Shown piece by piece: positions 6,313 to 14,493 of a stretch of 38,022 bases of DNA; the first letter of the stretch is position 1; the number at the start of each line of letters is the position of its first letter. Origin of the DNA: JAZDPK01 sp043797615 (GTDB lineage Bacteria; Patescibacteriota; Patescibacteriia; UBA11705; JABHMO01). The stretch is taken from positions 1-38,022 of the forward strand of contig JAZDPK010000012.1 of NCBI GenBank assembly GCA_043797615.1, read 5' to 3'. The notes under the pieces are model-generated. The model was given only the letters and a program-made list of their open reading frames with translations, did not search any database and was not told the DNA's origin. The translations under genes were made by a program, and so were the position numbers.

Positions 6313-7829
6313 AAATTTTGTGCACAATTTGCGCTCGCGGAGGATCAAAAGGCGTGCCGAATAAAAACATTCGAGAACTCGCGGGAAAACCGCTCATCGC
6401 TCATACAATCGAACAGGCGCTCGCTTGTCCGTTGATTAATCGAGTGGTGGTGTCTACGGATTCGGAGAAAATCGCGGCCGTCGCCCGCCAATACGGGGCG
6501 GAGGTGCCGTTTTTGCGGCCGGCCCACATGGCTGATGATTTTGTAACCAAATTGCCGGCGCGCAAACATGCGATTGAATTTTATATTGAAAAATTGAATT
6601 TTTATCCTGATTTTGTCATTGATCTCGATCCGACCGCGCCGCTTCGAACGCAGGAAGATATTCTGGCCTGCATTGAAGCGCTTAAAAACGATTTTCAAGC
6701 CGACGCGGCCATTACCGGCTATCTTTCAAATCGAAATCCGTATTTCAACATGCTGGAAACGGATGAGGACGGATATCTGCGACTCAGCAAGCCGGCCGTC
6801 CATGAGTACACCAGGCGACAGGATTGCCCCAAGGTTTACGCGATGAATTCGGTGGCTTCGATTTGGCGGACAAAAAAATTATTGGAAACGGACAGGGTGC
6901 TCGGCGGTCGAATCAAATTGGTTGAAATACCGGCCGAACGGTCGATTGATATTGATAATGAAACGGATTTCAAATTAATCGAATTGTTGATGCAAAAGAA
7001 TAAGGAAGCCGCCGAAGAAAAGCCGAATCAAGAGCAAACGCGTTCCTATCTGGATAAATTCAAGTTGACATCCAAGATTGCCGTCGTCACCGGCGGCGCG
7101 GGCCTGATCGGCAAAGAAATTTCCAAGGCGCTGGCCGAGGCGGGCGCGTTTGTTTATGTCGCTGAAGCAAAGGCGGAATTGGCGGAGAAGGTGGTTTGTG
7201 AAATCAAAAAGCAAAATTTGCAGGCGGAAACTTTGCCGTTGGACATCACCGACAAACATTCGATAACATGCTGTTTGCAAAGGATTTTGCAGGAAAAACA
7301 TCGCGTTGACATTTGGGTCAACGCGGCTTATCCCAGAACGGCGGACTGGGGAACGAAATTCGAGAACGTGGCGGAAGAATCATTTCAAAAAAACGTTGAT
7401 TATCAGCTGTCCAGCCATATTATCATCGCTCAAAAAGTTTTGGAACAGATGAAATTGCAGGGAGAAGGAACAATGATAAATTTCGGTTCGACATATGGAA
7501 TCGTGGGGCCGAATTTCAGCATTTATGAAGGCACGGAAATGACAATGCCGGCGGCTTACGCCGCCATAAAAGGCGGAATCATCAATTTTACCCGTTACTT
7601 GGCGGCTTATTATGGAAGATACAATATCCGAGTCAATTCGATCAGTCCCGGCGGCGTTTTTAACGGCCAAAATCCAATGTTTATAGATAAATACAGCAAG
7701 TTGACGGCATTGGGCAGGCTGGCCAAGCCGGAAGAAATAGCCGCTCCCGTATTATTTTTATGTTCCGAAGCCGCTAATTACATGACCGGCCACAATTTGG
7801 TTGTTGACGGCGGCTGGACAGCGTGGTAA
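6309..7829 (+). CDS. fusion: CMP-nonulosonate cytidylyltransferase (NeuA type) + short-chain dehydrogenase
   Basis: The 506-residue protein joins two enzymes. Residues 1-230 are a NeuA-type synthetase that couples a nonulosonic acid to CTP: A-R-G-G-S-K-G-V-P-N-K-N (9-20), S-T-D-S-E (49-53), a D-L-D-P-T-A-P-L-R block (105-113) and I-D-I-D-N-E-T-D (213-220) are all present. After a charged linker (231-252) comes a classical SDR: T-G-G-A-G-L-I-G (261-268), N-A-A (338-340, in place of N-N-A-G), Ser394, Tyr417 and Lys421 of the Y-x-x-x-K motif, and N-S-I-S-P-G-G. In Campylobacter the PtmB (CMP-legionaminate synthetase) and PtmA (SDR) genes are neighbours; here they appear fused. That analogy is from memory of gene order and was not tested by alignment. 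NeuB follows 8 bases later. Confidence 0.88.
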   Translation: MKILCTICARGGSKGVPNKNIRELAGKPLIAHTIEQALACPLINRVVVSTDSEKIAAVARQYGAEVPFLRPAHMADDFVTKLPARKHAIEFYIEKLNFYPDFVIDLDPTAPLRTQEDILACIEALKNDFQADAAITGYLSNRNPYFNMLETDEDGYLRLSKPAVHEYTRRQDCPKVYAMNSVASIWRTKKLLETDRVLGGRIKLVEIPAERSIDIDNETDFKLIELLMQKNKEAAEEKPNQEQTRSYLDKFKLTSKIAVVTGGAGLIGKEISKALAEAGAFVYVAEAKAELAEKVVCEIKKQNLQAETLPLDITDKHSITCCLQRILQEKHRVDIWVNAAYPRTADWGTKFENVAEESFQKNVDYQLSSHIIIAQKVLEQMKLQGEGTMINFGSTYGIVGPNFSIYEGTEMTMPAAYAAIKGGIINFTRYLAAYYGRYNIRVNSISPGGVFNGQNPMFIDKYSKLTALGRLAKPEEIAAPVLFLCSEAANYMTGHNLVVDGGWTAW

Positions 7830-7837
7830 ATTCCAAT

Positions 7838-9004
7838 ATGGAAATTAAAATAGGCGAAAAAATCATCGGCCGAAAGCATCCGTGTTTTATAATCGCCGAA
7901 GCGGGCGTTAATCATATTCAAAAAAATGAAACGGAAGAGCAGGCGTATGAAAGGGCGTGTCAAATGATCGAAATCGCCAAAAGCGCCGGCTGCGACTCGA
8001 TTAAATTCCAAACGTTTAAAACGGAAAAATTGCAATTGACAAATATCCCGAAGCCGGCCTATCAAAATCGGAATTTAGGCGAGCAAATGGATTATTTCGC
8101 TGTTTTAAAGTCGCTGGAAACGTCGTGCGCGACCCAGCGAAGGATAGCGGAATACTGCCGGCGCCAGAAAATAATATTTTTATCAACTCCTTACGACAAT
8201 GAAAGCGCGGATTTTCTCGACGAGTTGGGCGTGCCGGCATTCAAGCTGGCATCGATTGAAACCAATAATCATTTGTTTCTCCGATATGTCGCTAAAAAGA
8301 AAAAGCCCGTGCTTTTGGCCACTGGTTTGTCCGATTTGGAACAAGTGAGAAAGGCGGTTGCGGTTTTTGCCAGCGAGAACGCGAGGGATAATTTGATTTT
8401 ACTGCAATGCAATTCCAATTACCCGACCGATCATAATGACATTAATCTGCGCGTGATTAAAAAATATCGAACGGAATTCAATTTAATTTGCGGGTTAAGC
8501 GATCATTCGCCGGATGATATGGCGAGCGTCGGCTCCGTCGCTTTAGGCGGGAGAGTAGTGGAGAAACATTTCACTTTGGATAAAAATTTTCCCGGTCCCG
8601 ACCATTCGTCGTCCCTTGCCCCGAATGAATTGAAACAGTGGGTGGCGAGCGTTCGTGAAATTGAAACGTTCATCCGCGCGAATGATTATGGCGCGGGCGA
8701 AGATTTATTGAGTTCGTTCGTTTTGTACAGTAATAATATCGATCGTATCGAGATGAAAAAATGCTTGGGCAGTTCGAAAAAAAAGACGACAATCTCGGAA
8801 ATCGAAAATAAACAAATGAAAAAATTTTTGGTGATCAAGCCGGCGGCGGCCGGTTCGAAAATCAATATCGGGCATTTGGCGGCCATGCGGACCGGCGGCG
8901 ACGGCGTTTTGGCGACGGATGAAAATTTGAATAAAATCATCAACGCCACTTTGCGCCTTGATATCGACAAGCCGGTCGGATTCGACTGGAACATGCTATC
9001 GTGA
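7838..9004 (+). CDS. NeuB-family nonulosonic acid synthase, copy 1
   Basis: Condenses phosphoenolpyruvate with an N-acyl hexosamine-type aldehyde to give a 9-carbon 2-keto-3-deoxy acid. Motifs: A-E-A-G-V-N-H (20-26), K-F-Q-T-F (56-60), S-T-P-Y-D, a lysine in F-K-L-A-S, G-L-S-D-H-S and E-K-H-F-T-L-D, all typical of the TIM-barrel domain. The C-terminal part (about 320-388) should be the SAF antifreeze-like lid; it is recognisable by position but diverged. I chose the ATG at 7838 over the in-frame GTG at 7823 because it has T at -1, as nearly all starts here do, and begins directly at the conserved barrel. It sits just after the NeuA-SDR fusion, so synthesis and CMP activation are coupled. Sequence looks closer to sialic/legionaminic than pseudaminic synthases, but the product is not certain. 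Confidence 0.88.
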   Translation: MEIKIGEKIIGRKHPCFIIAEAGVNHIQKNETEEQAYERACQMIEIAKSAGCDSIKFQTFKTEKLQLTNIPKPAYQNRNLGEQMDYFAVLKSLETSCATQRRIAEYCRRQKIIFLSTPYDNESADFLDELGVPAFKLASIETNNHLFLRYVAKKKKPVLLATGLSDLEQVRKAVAVFASENARDNLILLQCNSNYPTDHNDINLRVIKKYRTEFNLICGLSDHSPDDMASVGSVALGGRVVEKHFTLDKNFPGPDHSSSLAPNELKQWVASVREIETFIRANDYGAGEDLLSSFVLYSNNIDRIEMKKCLGSSKKKTTISEIENKQMKKFLVIKPAAAGSKINIGHLAAMRTGGDGVLATDENLNKIINATLRLDIDKPVGFDWNMLS

Positions 9005-9042
9005 TTGCCGCGTTCGGGCGATAATTATTATTTATCAAAAAA

Positions 9043-9900
9043 ATGTTATACCTATCATCATCTTGTTTCGCGGGAAAAAACATCGATGAAATCATCGCTT
9101 CGTCCGTCGAAGCGGGCGTTCATAATATTGAATTGAGCAACGGGGAGAAAGAAATTCCAAACGTCCTGAATCGGTTGTTAAAGTTTAAACGCAAACATAA
9201 GCTGAATTTTCTTGTTCATAATTATTTTCCGCCTCCGGCATACGCATTTGTCTTGAATTTGGCGTCGCAGGATAAAATCATATTAAGAAAAAGCGTCGAG
9301 CATTGTAAAAGGGCGATCGTTCTCGCTAGCAGGATTGAATGTCCGGTTTATTCGGTTCACGCCGGATTCCGCACCAACCCGGCTCCGTCCGAACTCGGCA
9401 AAAAAATTGACATTAACGGCATCGCGCCGTATGACATCGCCTATTCGACAATGGTTGATTCATTAAAGAAGCTTTGCGCTTTCGCGCATAAATTCAAAGT
9501 CAAGATTGCCGTTGAAAACCATGAAATCAGCAAAGCGAATTTAATAAATGGAAAAAACGAGCTATTGCTGATGTGCGCGGCCGATGAGTTCATGCGGCTT
9601 TTTTCCGACGTGTCGTCGCCTGATTTGCAAATTTTGGTTGACTTGGGTCATTTAAACGTTTCCGCGACGACATTGGGATTTGACAAGTTCGAATTTATTG
9701 AAAAGTTAAAAAATAGAATCGCTTTGTTTCACGCCAGCCATAACAACGGACAAAAAGACGAGCATAAGCCGGTCACGGAAAAAAGCTGGTTTTGGCCGAT
9801 CATCAGAAAATTTAAAAATATCGATTGCGTTGTTGAAAGCCATAATCTTGACGTCAAATCAATCGAACGAATTAACTCATTGTTCAGTAAACTGCAATAA
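9043..9900 (+). CDS. sugar phosphate isomerase/epimerase-like TIM barrel (AP endonuclease family 2)
   Basis: A 285-residue TIM-barrel protein of the xylose-isomerase/endonuclease-IV superfamily. Metal-ligand-bearing strands can be seen: V-H-N-Y near the N-third, V-H-A-G-F, V-E-N-H-E (Glu ligand), L-V-D-L-G-H (Asp/His ligands), F-H-A-S-H-N and V-V-E-S-H-N near the end. The same superfamily includes sugar isomerases, 3-dehydroshikimate dehydratases and inositol enzymes, so the reaction is unknown. Position between NeuB and two NeuD-like acyltransferases suggests it supplies or reshapes the sugar that NeuB uses, perhaps in place of a classical hydrolysing epimerase (NeuC), which I do not see nearby. 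No T at -1 of its ATG, an exception here. Confidence 0.75.
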   Translation: MLYLSSSCFAGKNIDEIIASSVEAGVHNIELSNGEKEIPNVLNRLLKFKRKHKLNFLVHNYFPPPAYAFVLNLASQDKIILRKSVEHCKRAIVLASRIECPVYSVHAGFRTNPAPSELGKKIDINGIAPYDIAYSTMVDSLKKLCAFAHKFKVKIAVENHEISKANLINGKNELLLMCAADEFMRLFSDVSSPDLQILVDLGHLNVSATTLGFDKFEFIEKLKNRIALFHASHNNGQKDEHKPVTEKSWFWPIIRKFKNIDCVVESHNLDVKSIERINSLFSKLQ

Positions 9901-9904
9901 TAAT

Positions 9905-10579
9905 ATGGATGACGCCGCTTTTAAAAAGGTCAATATTATCGGAGCCGGCTCGCATGCTTTGGTAATTGCCGATATTCTCCGCGACATGTCCGGTTATTCA
10001 CCCGCCAGTTTCATTGAAAAGGACGAGTTGATTAAAGATAATCGAAAAAATGTGGCGCCGGGGTTGATATTGCCAATATACGCGCAAACTGATTTTTTCA
10101 GGGATTATTCTCCGGAAAACGCGGTCGAATATTTAATTTTAGGATTAGGCTCGGGCTTGATTTCCATCAGGGAAAAGCTGATTGCGAGATTAAAAGACAG
10201 TTGTTTTGTCGTTGCCATCCATTCCAGCGCGGTAATTGCGCCGTCGGCGCAGATCGGCGTCGGCAGCGTGGTGATGGCAGGGGCGGTTTTAAATCCGTAC
10301 GTCAAAATAGGCCGCCACGCGATTATCAATACGGGCGCGACGGTTGACCATGAATGCGAAATCGGCGAAAATACTTTTATTCAACCGGGAGCTCATTTGG
10401 CGGGGAACGTGAAAGTCGGCAATAATTCAATCATCGGCATCGGCGCGAATATCAAAGAAGGGATAACGGTCGGATCGAACAGCATTGTCGGCGGCGGAGC
10501 GTTCGTTAATAACGATGTTCCGGATAATGTCGTTTATGTCGGCGTGCCGGCGAAAAAATTACGCGATAATATAAAATAA
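9905..10579 (+). CDS. NeuD/PglD-like sugar acyltransferase, copy 1
   Basis: Left-handed beta-helix transferase of about 224 residues that would put an acetyl or other acyl group on an amino- or nonulosonic sugar. An N-terminal Rossmann-like sugar-binding domain (I-I-G-A-G-S-H-A-L-V) is followed by hexapeptide repeats from about residue 115. The catalytic-type His is in T-V-D-H-E-C, as in NeuD and PglD. The C-terminus has V-Y-V-G-V-P-A-K, the usual end of this family. The frame is open upstream to 9830, but that would overlap the previous gene by 71 bases; the ATG at 9905 has T at -1 and starts at the conserved domain. A paralogue follows after only 8 bases. Confidence 0.85.
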   Translation: MDDAAFKKVNIIGAGSHALVIADILRDMSGYSPASFIEKDELIKDNRKNVAPGLILPIYAQTDFFRDYSPENAVEYLILGLGSGLISIREKLIARLKDSCFVVAIHSSAVIAPSAQIGVGSVVMAGAVLNPYVKIGRHAIINTGATVDHECEIGENTFIQPGAHLAGNVKVGNNSIIGIGANIKEGITVGSNSIVGGGAFVNNDVPDNVVYVGVPAKKLRDNIK

Positions 10580-10587
10580 AATAATTT

Positions 10588-11211
10588 ATGAAAGTTGTTA
10601 TTCTCGGGGCGGGCACTTGCGCTTTGAACGTCGCTGATATTTTAACGCAAGACCGAAATTTTCAATTGGCGGGTTTTATCGCCACCGGCGATGAAATAAT
10701 CGCCAAGGCGAATAAAAAAATTTATGAACAGATCGCGATAATCGGCGATTACGGCATTCTGCCGAGATTAAAGCAGGAGAACGTCTGCGGATTCGTGGCG
10801 GCGATAAGCAATAATTTTCATCGGGAACGGGCCTATTATCAAGCGATTCAAGCCGGTCTGATTCCGATTAACGTAATCTCTCCCGGCGCGAGCATCGAAC
10901 GATCCGTCAATTTGGGCAAAGGCGTCGTCATTAACGCCGGATGCATTATTTCTCACCAAGTTTCAATCAATAATAATGTGATTATTGAGGCCGGATCGAT
11001 TCTTGGAATCAACAGTTCTTACGGAGATAATTGTTTTATCTCGCAAGGTTGCATTGTCGGCGGAGAATGCCATTTGGGCCGTAATGTTTTTCTCGGCATG
11101 AGAGCAGCTGTTTTGCCGTATGTGAATGTGGGCAAGAACCAAGCGGTAAAAGCGGGATTAGTAGTTGAGAATACTTTAGAAGATTTAATTAGAAATGAAT
11201 TTGACGTATGA
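10588..11211 (+). CDS. NeuD/PglD-like sugar acyltransferase, copy 2
   Basis: A 207-residue relative of the preceding gene: N-terminal I-L-G-A-G-T-C-A-L-N-V-A-D domain, then left-handed beta-helix repeats such as V-V-I-N-A-G-C-I-I-S-H-Q with a histidine where NeuD has its catalytic base. It is clearly divergent from copy 1: the acidic residue after the His is replaced by Gln, and the C-terminus lacks the V-G-V-P-A-K ending. The two tandem copies may act on different positions, or one may have lost activity. It overlaps the following epimerase gene by 4 bp (ATGA at 11208). Confidence 0.8.
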   Translation: MKVVILGAGTCALNVADILTQDRNFQLAGFIATGDEIIAKANKKIYEQIAIIGDYGILPRLKQENVCGFVAAISNNFHRERAYYQAIQAGLIPINVISPGASIERSVNLGKGVVINAGCIISHQVSINNNVIIEAGSILGINSSYGDNCFISQGCIVGGECHLGRNVFLGMRAAVLPYVNVGKNQAVKAGLVVENTLEDLIRNEFDV

Positions 11212-12266
11212 ACGAAATTCAAGCGATCCCACAAAAAATTTTAGTTTCCGGCGGGGCGGGTTACATCGGCAGCAGCTTTATCCGCGACGCTTTGGCGGCT
11301 AATTATCATGTTCGATGTTTGGACTTGCTGATTTATGGCGGAAAAGCGCTGAAAGGTTTTATCAGTCATCCCAACTTTGAATTTATCAGAGGCGATATCC
11401 GCGACGCGGCTTTGCTTGAGCGGATTCTGCCCGGCATGGACAGCGTCGTCCACTTGGCGGCGATCGTGGGCGACAAGCCATGCAAGGCGGCGCCGAATTC
11501 GGCGGTGGAAATAAATTTTGGCGGAACGAAGATTTTGGCGGAAAAAGCGAAACAGGCGGGCGTAAAAAGATTCGTGTTCTCTTCGACTTGCTCGAATTAC
11601 GGCATTGTCAATCCGGAAAAAGCGGCCAAAGAGGACGATCAGCTGAATCCAGTTTCGCTTTACGCGGAAACGAAAATCGATTGCGAACGATTTTTAACGG
11701 GCATTTGCGATGAACAATTCGCCACCACCTGCTTGCGGTTCGGCACCGCATACGGCGTTTCCAACCGCACCAGATTTGATTTGCTGGTTAATTCGTTCGC
11801 TTATGAAGCCTGGACGAGAAAAGAGATTGTCGCTTTTGCGGCGAATACTTGGCGGCCGTATATCCACGTCGCCGACATGGGCTTGTTGATTAAGGCGATT
11901 TTGGAAGCGCCGATTGAAAAAGTCCGCGGCGAAATTTTCAATGCCGGCAACAATTCCGCGAATTTCATAAAACGCGACGTCGTCGAAATATTAAAGACGA
12001 TTATGCCTGAACTTAAAGCCACTTACATCGATTCGGTTGATGATAAGCGCGATTACAAAGTCAATTTCGACAAATTGGAACAAACAATCGGTTTTAAATT
12101 GACAAAAACAGTTGAGCACGGTTTTAAAGAGTTGTTAAATTGCTTCCATTCGGGGCTGCTGACTGAAGCGGATTTTGAAAACAACAAGCTCGATACGCTT
12201 GAAAAATTTTTCGGCGATCGCGAGAACGAGCTGCAAAAAAAAATCACATTCAACAACAATAATTAA
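11208..12266 (+). CDS. NAD-dependent nucleotide-sugar epimerase/dehydratase (extended SDR)
   Basis: Extended SDR of 352 residues acting on NDP-sugars. Motifs: S-G-G-A-G-Y-I-G (14-21) for NAD, V-V-H-L-A-A-I-V-G-D-K-P, S-S-T-C-S-N-Y-G with the catalytic Ser/Thr, Y-A-E-T-K (Tyr and Lys of Y-x-x-x-K), and L-R-F-G-T-A-Y-G. The shape is that of 4-epimerases/reductases and not of PseB. Function within the family cannot be fixed. Its 3' end has an A9 run (12235-12243) followed by an Asn-rich tail, so a slippage here would alter only the last few residues. It is followed after 8 bases by a DegT aminotransferase, which suggests a 4-keto or 3-keto sugar is made and then aminated. Confidence 0.85.
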   Translation: MNEIQAIPQKILVSGGAGYIGSSFIRDALAANYHVRCLDLLIYGGKALKGFISHPNFEFIRGDIRDAALLERILPGMDSVVHLAAIVGDKPCKAAPNSAVEINFGGTKILAEKAKQAGVKRFVFSSTCSNYGIVNPEKAAKEDDQLNPVSLYAETKIDCERFLTGICDEQFATTCLRFGTAYGVSNRTRFDLLVNSFAYEAWTRKEIVAFAANTWRPYIHVADMGLLIKAILEAPIEKVRGEIFNAGNNSANFIKRDVVEILKTIMPELKATYIDSVDDKRDYKVNFDKLEQTIGFKLTKTVEHGFKELLNCFHSGLLTEADFENNKLDTLEKFFGDRENELQKKITFNNNN

Positions 12267-12274
12267 TACGCATT

Positions 12275-13390
12275 ATGACCAATCAAAAAATTCCGTGGGC
12301 GAAACCGGATATCGGCAAAGACGAGCTGTTCGAAATCGTCGATTCATTCAAAACAGAATGGCTGACAATGGGACCAAAAACAAAGAAGCTTGAAGAAAAT
12401 TTAGCCGGGTTTCTGAATGTTCCTTTTGCGATCGCCGTTTCCAATGGAACCGTCGCTCTCGACATGGCATTAAAAGTTCTCGGCATCAAAACGGGGGACG
12501 AGGTAATCGTTCCGGCGATGACGTATTTCGCCACTGTTTCCGCCATATGCCAGCAAGGCGCGATTCCGGTTTTTGTCGACATTGAAGATCAGACGTTTAA
12601 TCTCAATCCGGCAAAGATCGAGGAAGCGATCAGTCCGAAAACAAAAGCGGTTGTTTTTATCGATTACGGCGGCAACCCGGCTGATTATGATCGAATAGTT
12701 GAAATCGCTCAAAAACATAATATTGCCGTGCTTCAAGACGGCGCGCAGTCGCTTGGCGGGACGTATAAAGGTCGTCCGGCCGGCGCCCAAGCGAATATCT
12801 CCACGATGAGCTTTCACATGGCCAAAGTGATGACAACGGTCGAGGGCGGAATGATTTTTACGCATGACCCGAAAATCAAAGAGCAATTGTGCACAATGAG
12901 AAATCAAGGCGAACAGGCCGGATGCAAATACAAGCACACGCTTTTGGGAACCAACGCCAGATTGACCGATTTGCAAGCCGCCATCGGCTTGGCGCAATTC
13001 GAAAAATTGCCCAAATATTTGCAAGCGAGAAAACAAATCGCGAAACAATATGACCGAATTTTTAATTTAAAAGCGGAAAAGATAAAAACGATATCGACTA
13101 ATTTCGAAGACAACGCCAACGCCTATTTCTTTTATCCGATCCTGATTGATAAAAGAGACCAAATCGCCGAAGCATTGCGCGCAAAATATGACATTGATAC
13201 GCGGGTCGCGTATTCGATGCCGGTTTACGATCAACCAGTTTTCGCCTCGCGGCAATTGCCGTTTCGCAAAATGGATTGTCCGGTGGCCGAATGGTTCACC
13301 TCGCGGGTGCTGAATTTGCCGATTTTTTTCGGCATGACTGAAGAGGAAATAAATCGCGTGGCCTGGGCCGTCCTCGTTGAACTTAATTGA
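12275..13390 (+). CDS. DegT/DnrJ/EryC1/StrS-family sugar aminotransferase, copy 1
   Basis: PLP-dependent enzyme of 371 residues that aminates a keto-sugar nucleotide with glutamate as usual donor. Motifs: N-G-T-V-A-L-D (57-63), D-E-V-I-V-P-A-M-T-Y (75-84), D155 in Q-D-G-A-Q-S contacting the PLP ring, and the Schiff-base Lys184 in S-F-H-M-A-K. The residue before the Lys is Ala (commonly H-K or S-K-N in this family), a small deviation. The C-terminal N-L-P-I-F-F-G-M-T-E-E-E block is typical. A second family member is at 29836. Which keto-sugar each one uses is unknown. Confidence 0.9.
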   Translation: MTNQKIPWAKPDIGKDELFEIVDSFKTEWLTMGPKTKKLEENLAGFLNVPFAIAVSNGTVALDMALKVLGIKTGDEVIVPAMTYFATVSAICQQGAIPVFVDIEDQTFNLNPAKIEEAISPKTKAVVFIDYGGNPADYDRIVEIAQKHNIAVLQDGAQSLGGTYKGRPAGAQANISTMSFHMAKVMTTVEGGMIFTHDPKIKEQLCTMRNQGEQAGCKYKHTLLGTNARLTDLQAAIGLAQFEKLPKYLQARKQIAKQYDRIFNLKAEKIKTISTNFEDNANAYFFYPILIDKRDQIAEALRAKYDIDTRVAYSMPVYDQPVFASRQLPFRKMDCPVAEWFTSRVLNLPIFFGMTEEEINRVAWAVLVELN

Positions 13391-13397
13391 TGCAATT

Positions 13398-14399
13398 ATG
13401 AATCCTTGCTCCCACTCAAACCAAACGACAAATCGTCGCCACTTGCTTAGTAGGCGGCTTGGTTGGAATAATGGTAATATCCTAGCCAAAAATCTGATTG
13501 CCGGATCAATCGCCGAAACAACGATTGCCCAAGTGAAAGAAAAAGTTAATTCGGGAATATATCAAATGGAAGAATGTTTGTGTTTTTGCGGTAGTAATCA
13601 AGGAATATTGATTTCCGAGATTGATCGCTATGGTTTTTATTACCCGTTGGTTATTTGTCAAAACTGCGGACTGATAAGAGCAAATCCCAGAATGAACAAA
13701 GAAGCTTTTGCGAATTTTTACGCTACCGAATACCGTGATGTATATGGCGCCAGTCAACAGCCGATTGAAGAATTATTTAAATTGAGGCAAGAGCAGCACA
13801 AGCAAAAGTATAAAGAGATTGTGGATCAAATTGTTTTACCGGAAAGGGCCGTTATTTTTGACATTGGTTGCGATTTTGGCACAATGCTGGAGCAATTTGC
13901 GCGCAATGGCCATGACGTCTATGGCTGTGACTATGGAATTGACCACCTAGAATATGGCCGACAAAAAACTCGGTTGCAAAATTTACTGACCGGAGGATAC
14001 GAATCATTGGAATCAATCGGGGAAAAGGCGGATTTAATAATTTTGAGCCACGTGGTCGAACATTTTTTAGAATTGGAACAGGCATTGACGCAAATCAGAA
14101 ATTTATTAAAGCCAAACGGGATTTGTTATGTGGCCGTACCCGGAACGCTGGGAATAATAAAAAATTCCTTTCTAAAGAATGATATAATTGGGCTTTTGCA
14201 AAACGCTCATACTTATCAATTTAGTTTAACCAGTCTGCAATACGTCATGGAGTGCTGTGGATTTTCGTTTTTTTTTGGGGGGGAAGAAATAGAATCGTTT
14301 TGGAAATTAAGCGGCAGCGTTAGGAATAAGGCAGACTGGCCACCCGGCGAAAGCGATTTGATTTGGGCTCATTTGCGTTCGGCTGAAAAAAATTCGTAA
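13398..14399 (+). CDS. SAM-dependent methyltransferase with N-terminal Cys cluster (probable frameshift at 3' end)
   Basis: A 333-residue sugar-type methyltransferase. Cysteines 60, 62, 64, 87 and 90 (C-L-C-F-C-G and C-Q-N-C-G-L) form a zinc-binding-type N-terminal module. SAM motif I is F-D-I-G-C-D-F-G-T near residue 153, and L-S-H-V-V-E-H-F marks motif III/IV. The gene carries a T9G7 double homopolymer (14268-14283), and the reading frame ends just after an A7 run (14386-14392). Adding one A there would extend the protein by about 29 residues to the TAA at 14477, through a basic amphipathic helix. The C-terminus as written may therefore be artificial or phase-variable. The ATG at 13398 is preferred over the overlapping TTG at 13377. 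The sugar substrate is unknown. Confidence 0.8.
   Translation: MNPCSHSNQTTNRRHLLSRRLGWNNGNILAKNLIAGSIAETTIAQVKEKVNSGIYQMEECLCFCGSNQGILISEIDRYGFYYPLVICQNCGLIRANPRMNKEAFANFYATEYRDVYGASQQPIEELFKLRQEQHKQKYKEIVDQIVLPERAVIFDIGCDFGTMLEQFARNGHDVYGCDYGIDHLEYGRQKTRLQNLLTGGYESLESIGEKADLIILSHVVEHFLELEQALTQIRNLLKPNGICYVAVPGTLGIIKNSFLKNDIIGLLQNAHTYQFSLTSLQYVMECCGFSFFFGGEEIESFWKLSGSVRNKADWPPGESDLIWAHLRSAEKNS
14268..14283 (+). repeat. T9G7 double homopolymer inside a methyltransferase gene
   Basis: Nine T (14268-14276) followed directly by seven G (14277-14283), encoding F-F-F-G-G-E. Tracts of this kind are the slippage sites of phase-variable surface-sugar genes in other bacteria. With the count shown the frame is open. 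Confidence 0.8.
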
Positions 14400-14480
14400 T
14401 TCGGAAAAAAATTTTAAGTTTGCTTGATGGAATGCGTTTGACCGGCTTGGTAAAAAAGATACTTAATAACATACGATAAT
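14386..14480 (+). other. A7 run and displaced 3' coding end of the methyltransferase
   Basis: After the A7 run at 14386-14392 the annotated frame stops at 14397-14399. The frame reached by one extra A stays open for 26 more codons from 14399 to the TAA at 14477-14479. It encodes a Lys/Arg/Leu-rich amphipathic stretch that looks like a natural protein end and explains the otherwise empty 94-bp gap before the next gene. Frameshift or assembly error cannot be separated by reading alone. Confidence 0.5.
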
Positions 14481-14493
14481 TGAGAAATAGCTT

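Noticed and set aside
12470..13048. 192-residue open frame on the - strand across the first DegT gene
   Set aside because: Entirely antisense to a well conserved aminotransferase; no domain and Arg/Phe-rich composition typical of a shadow frame.
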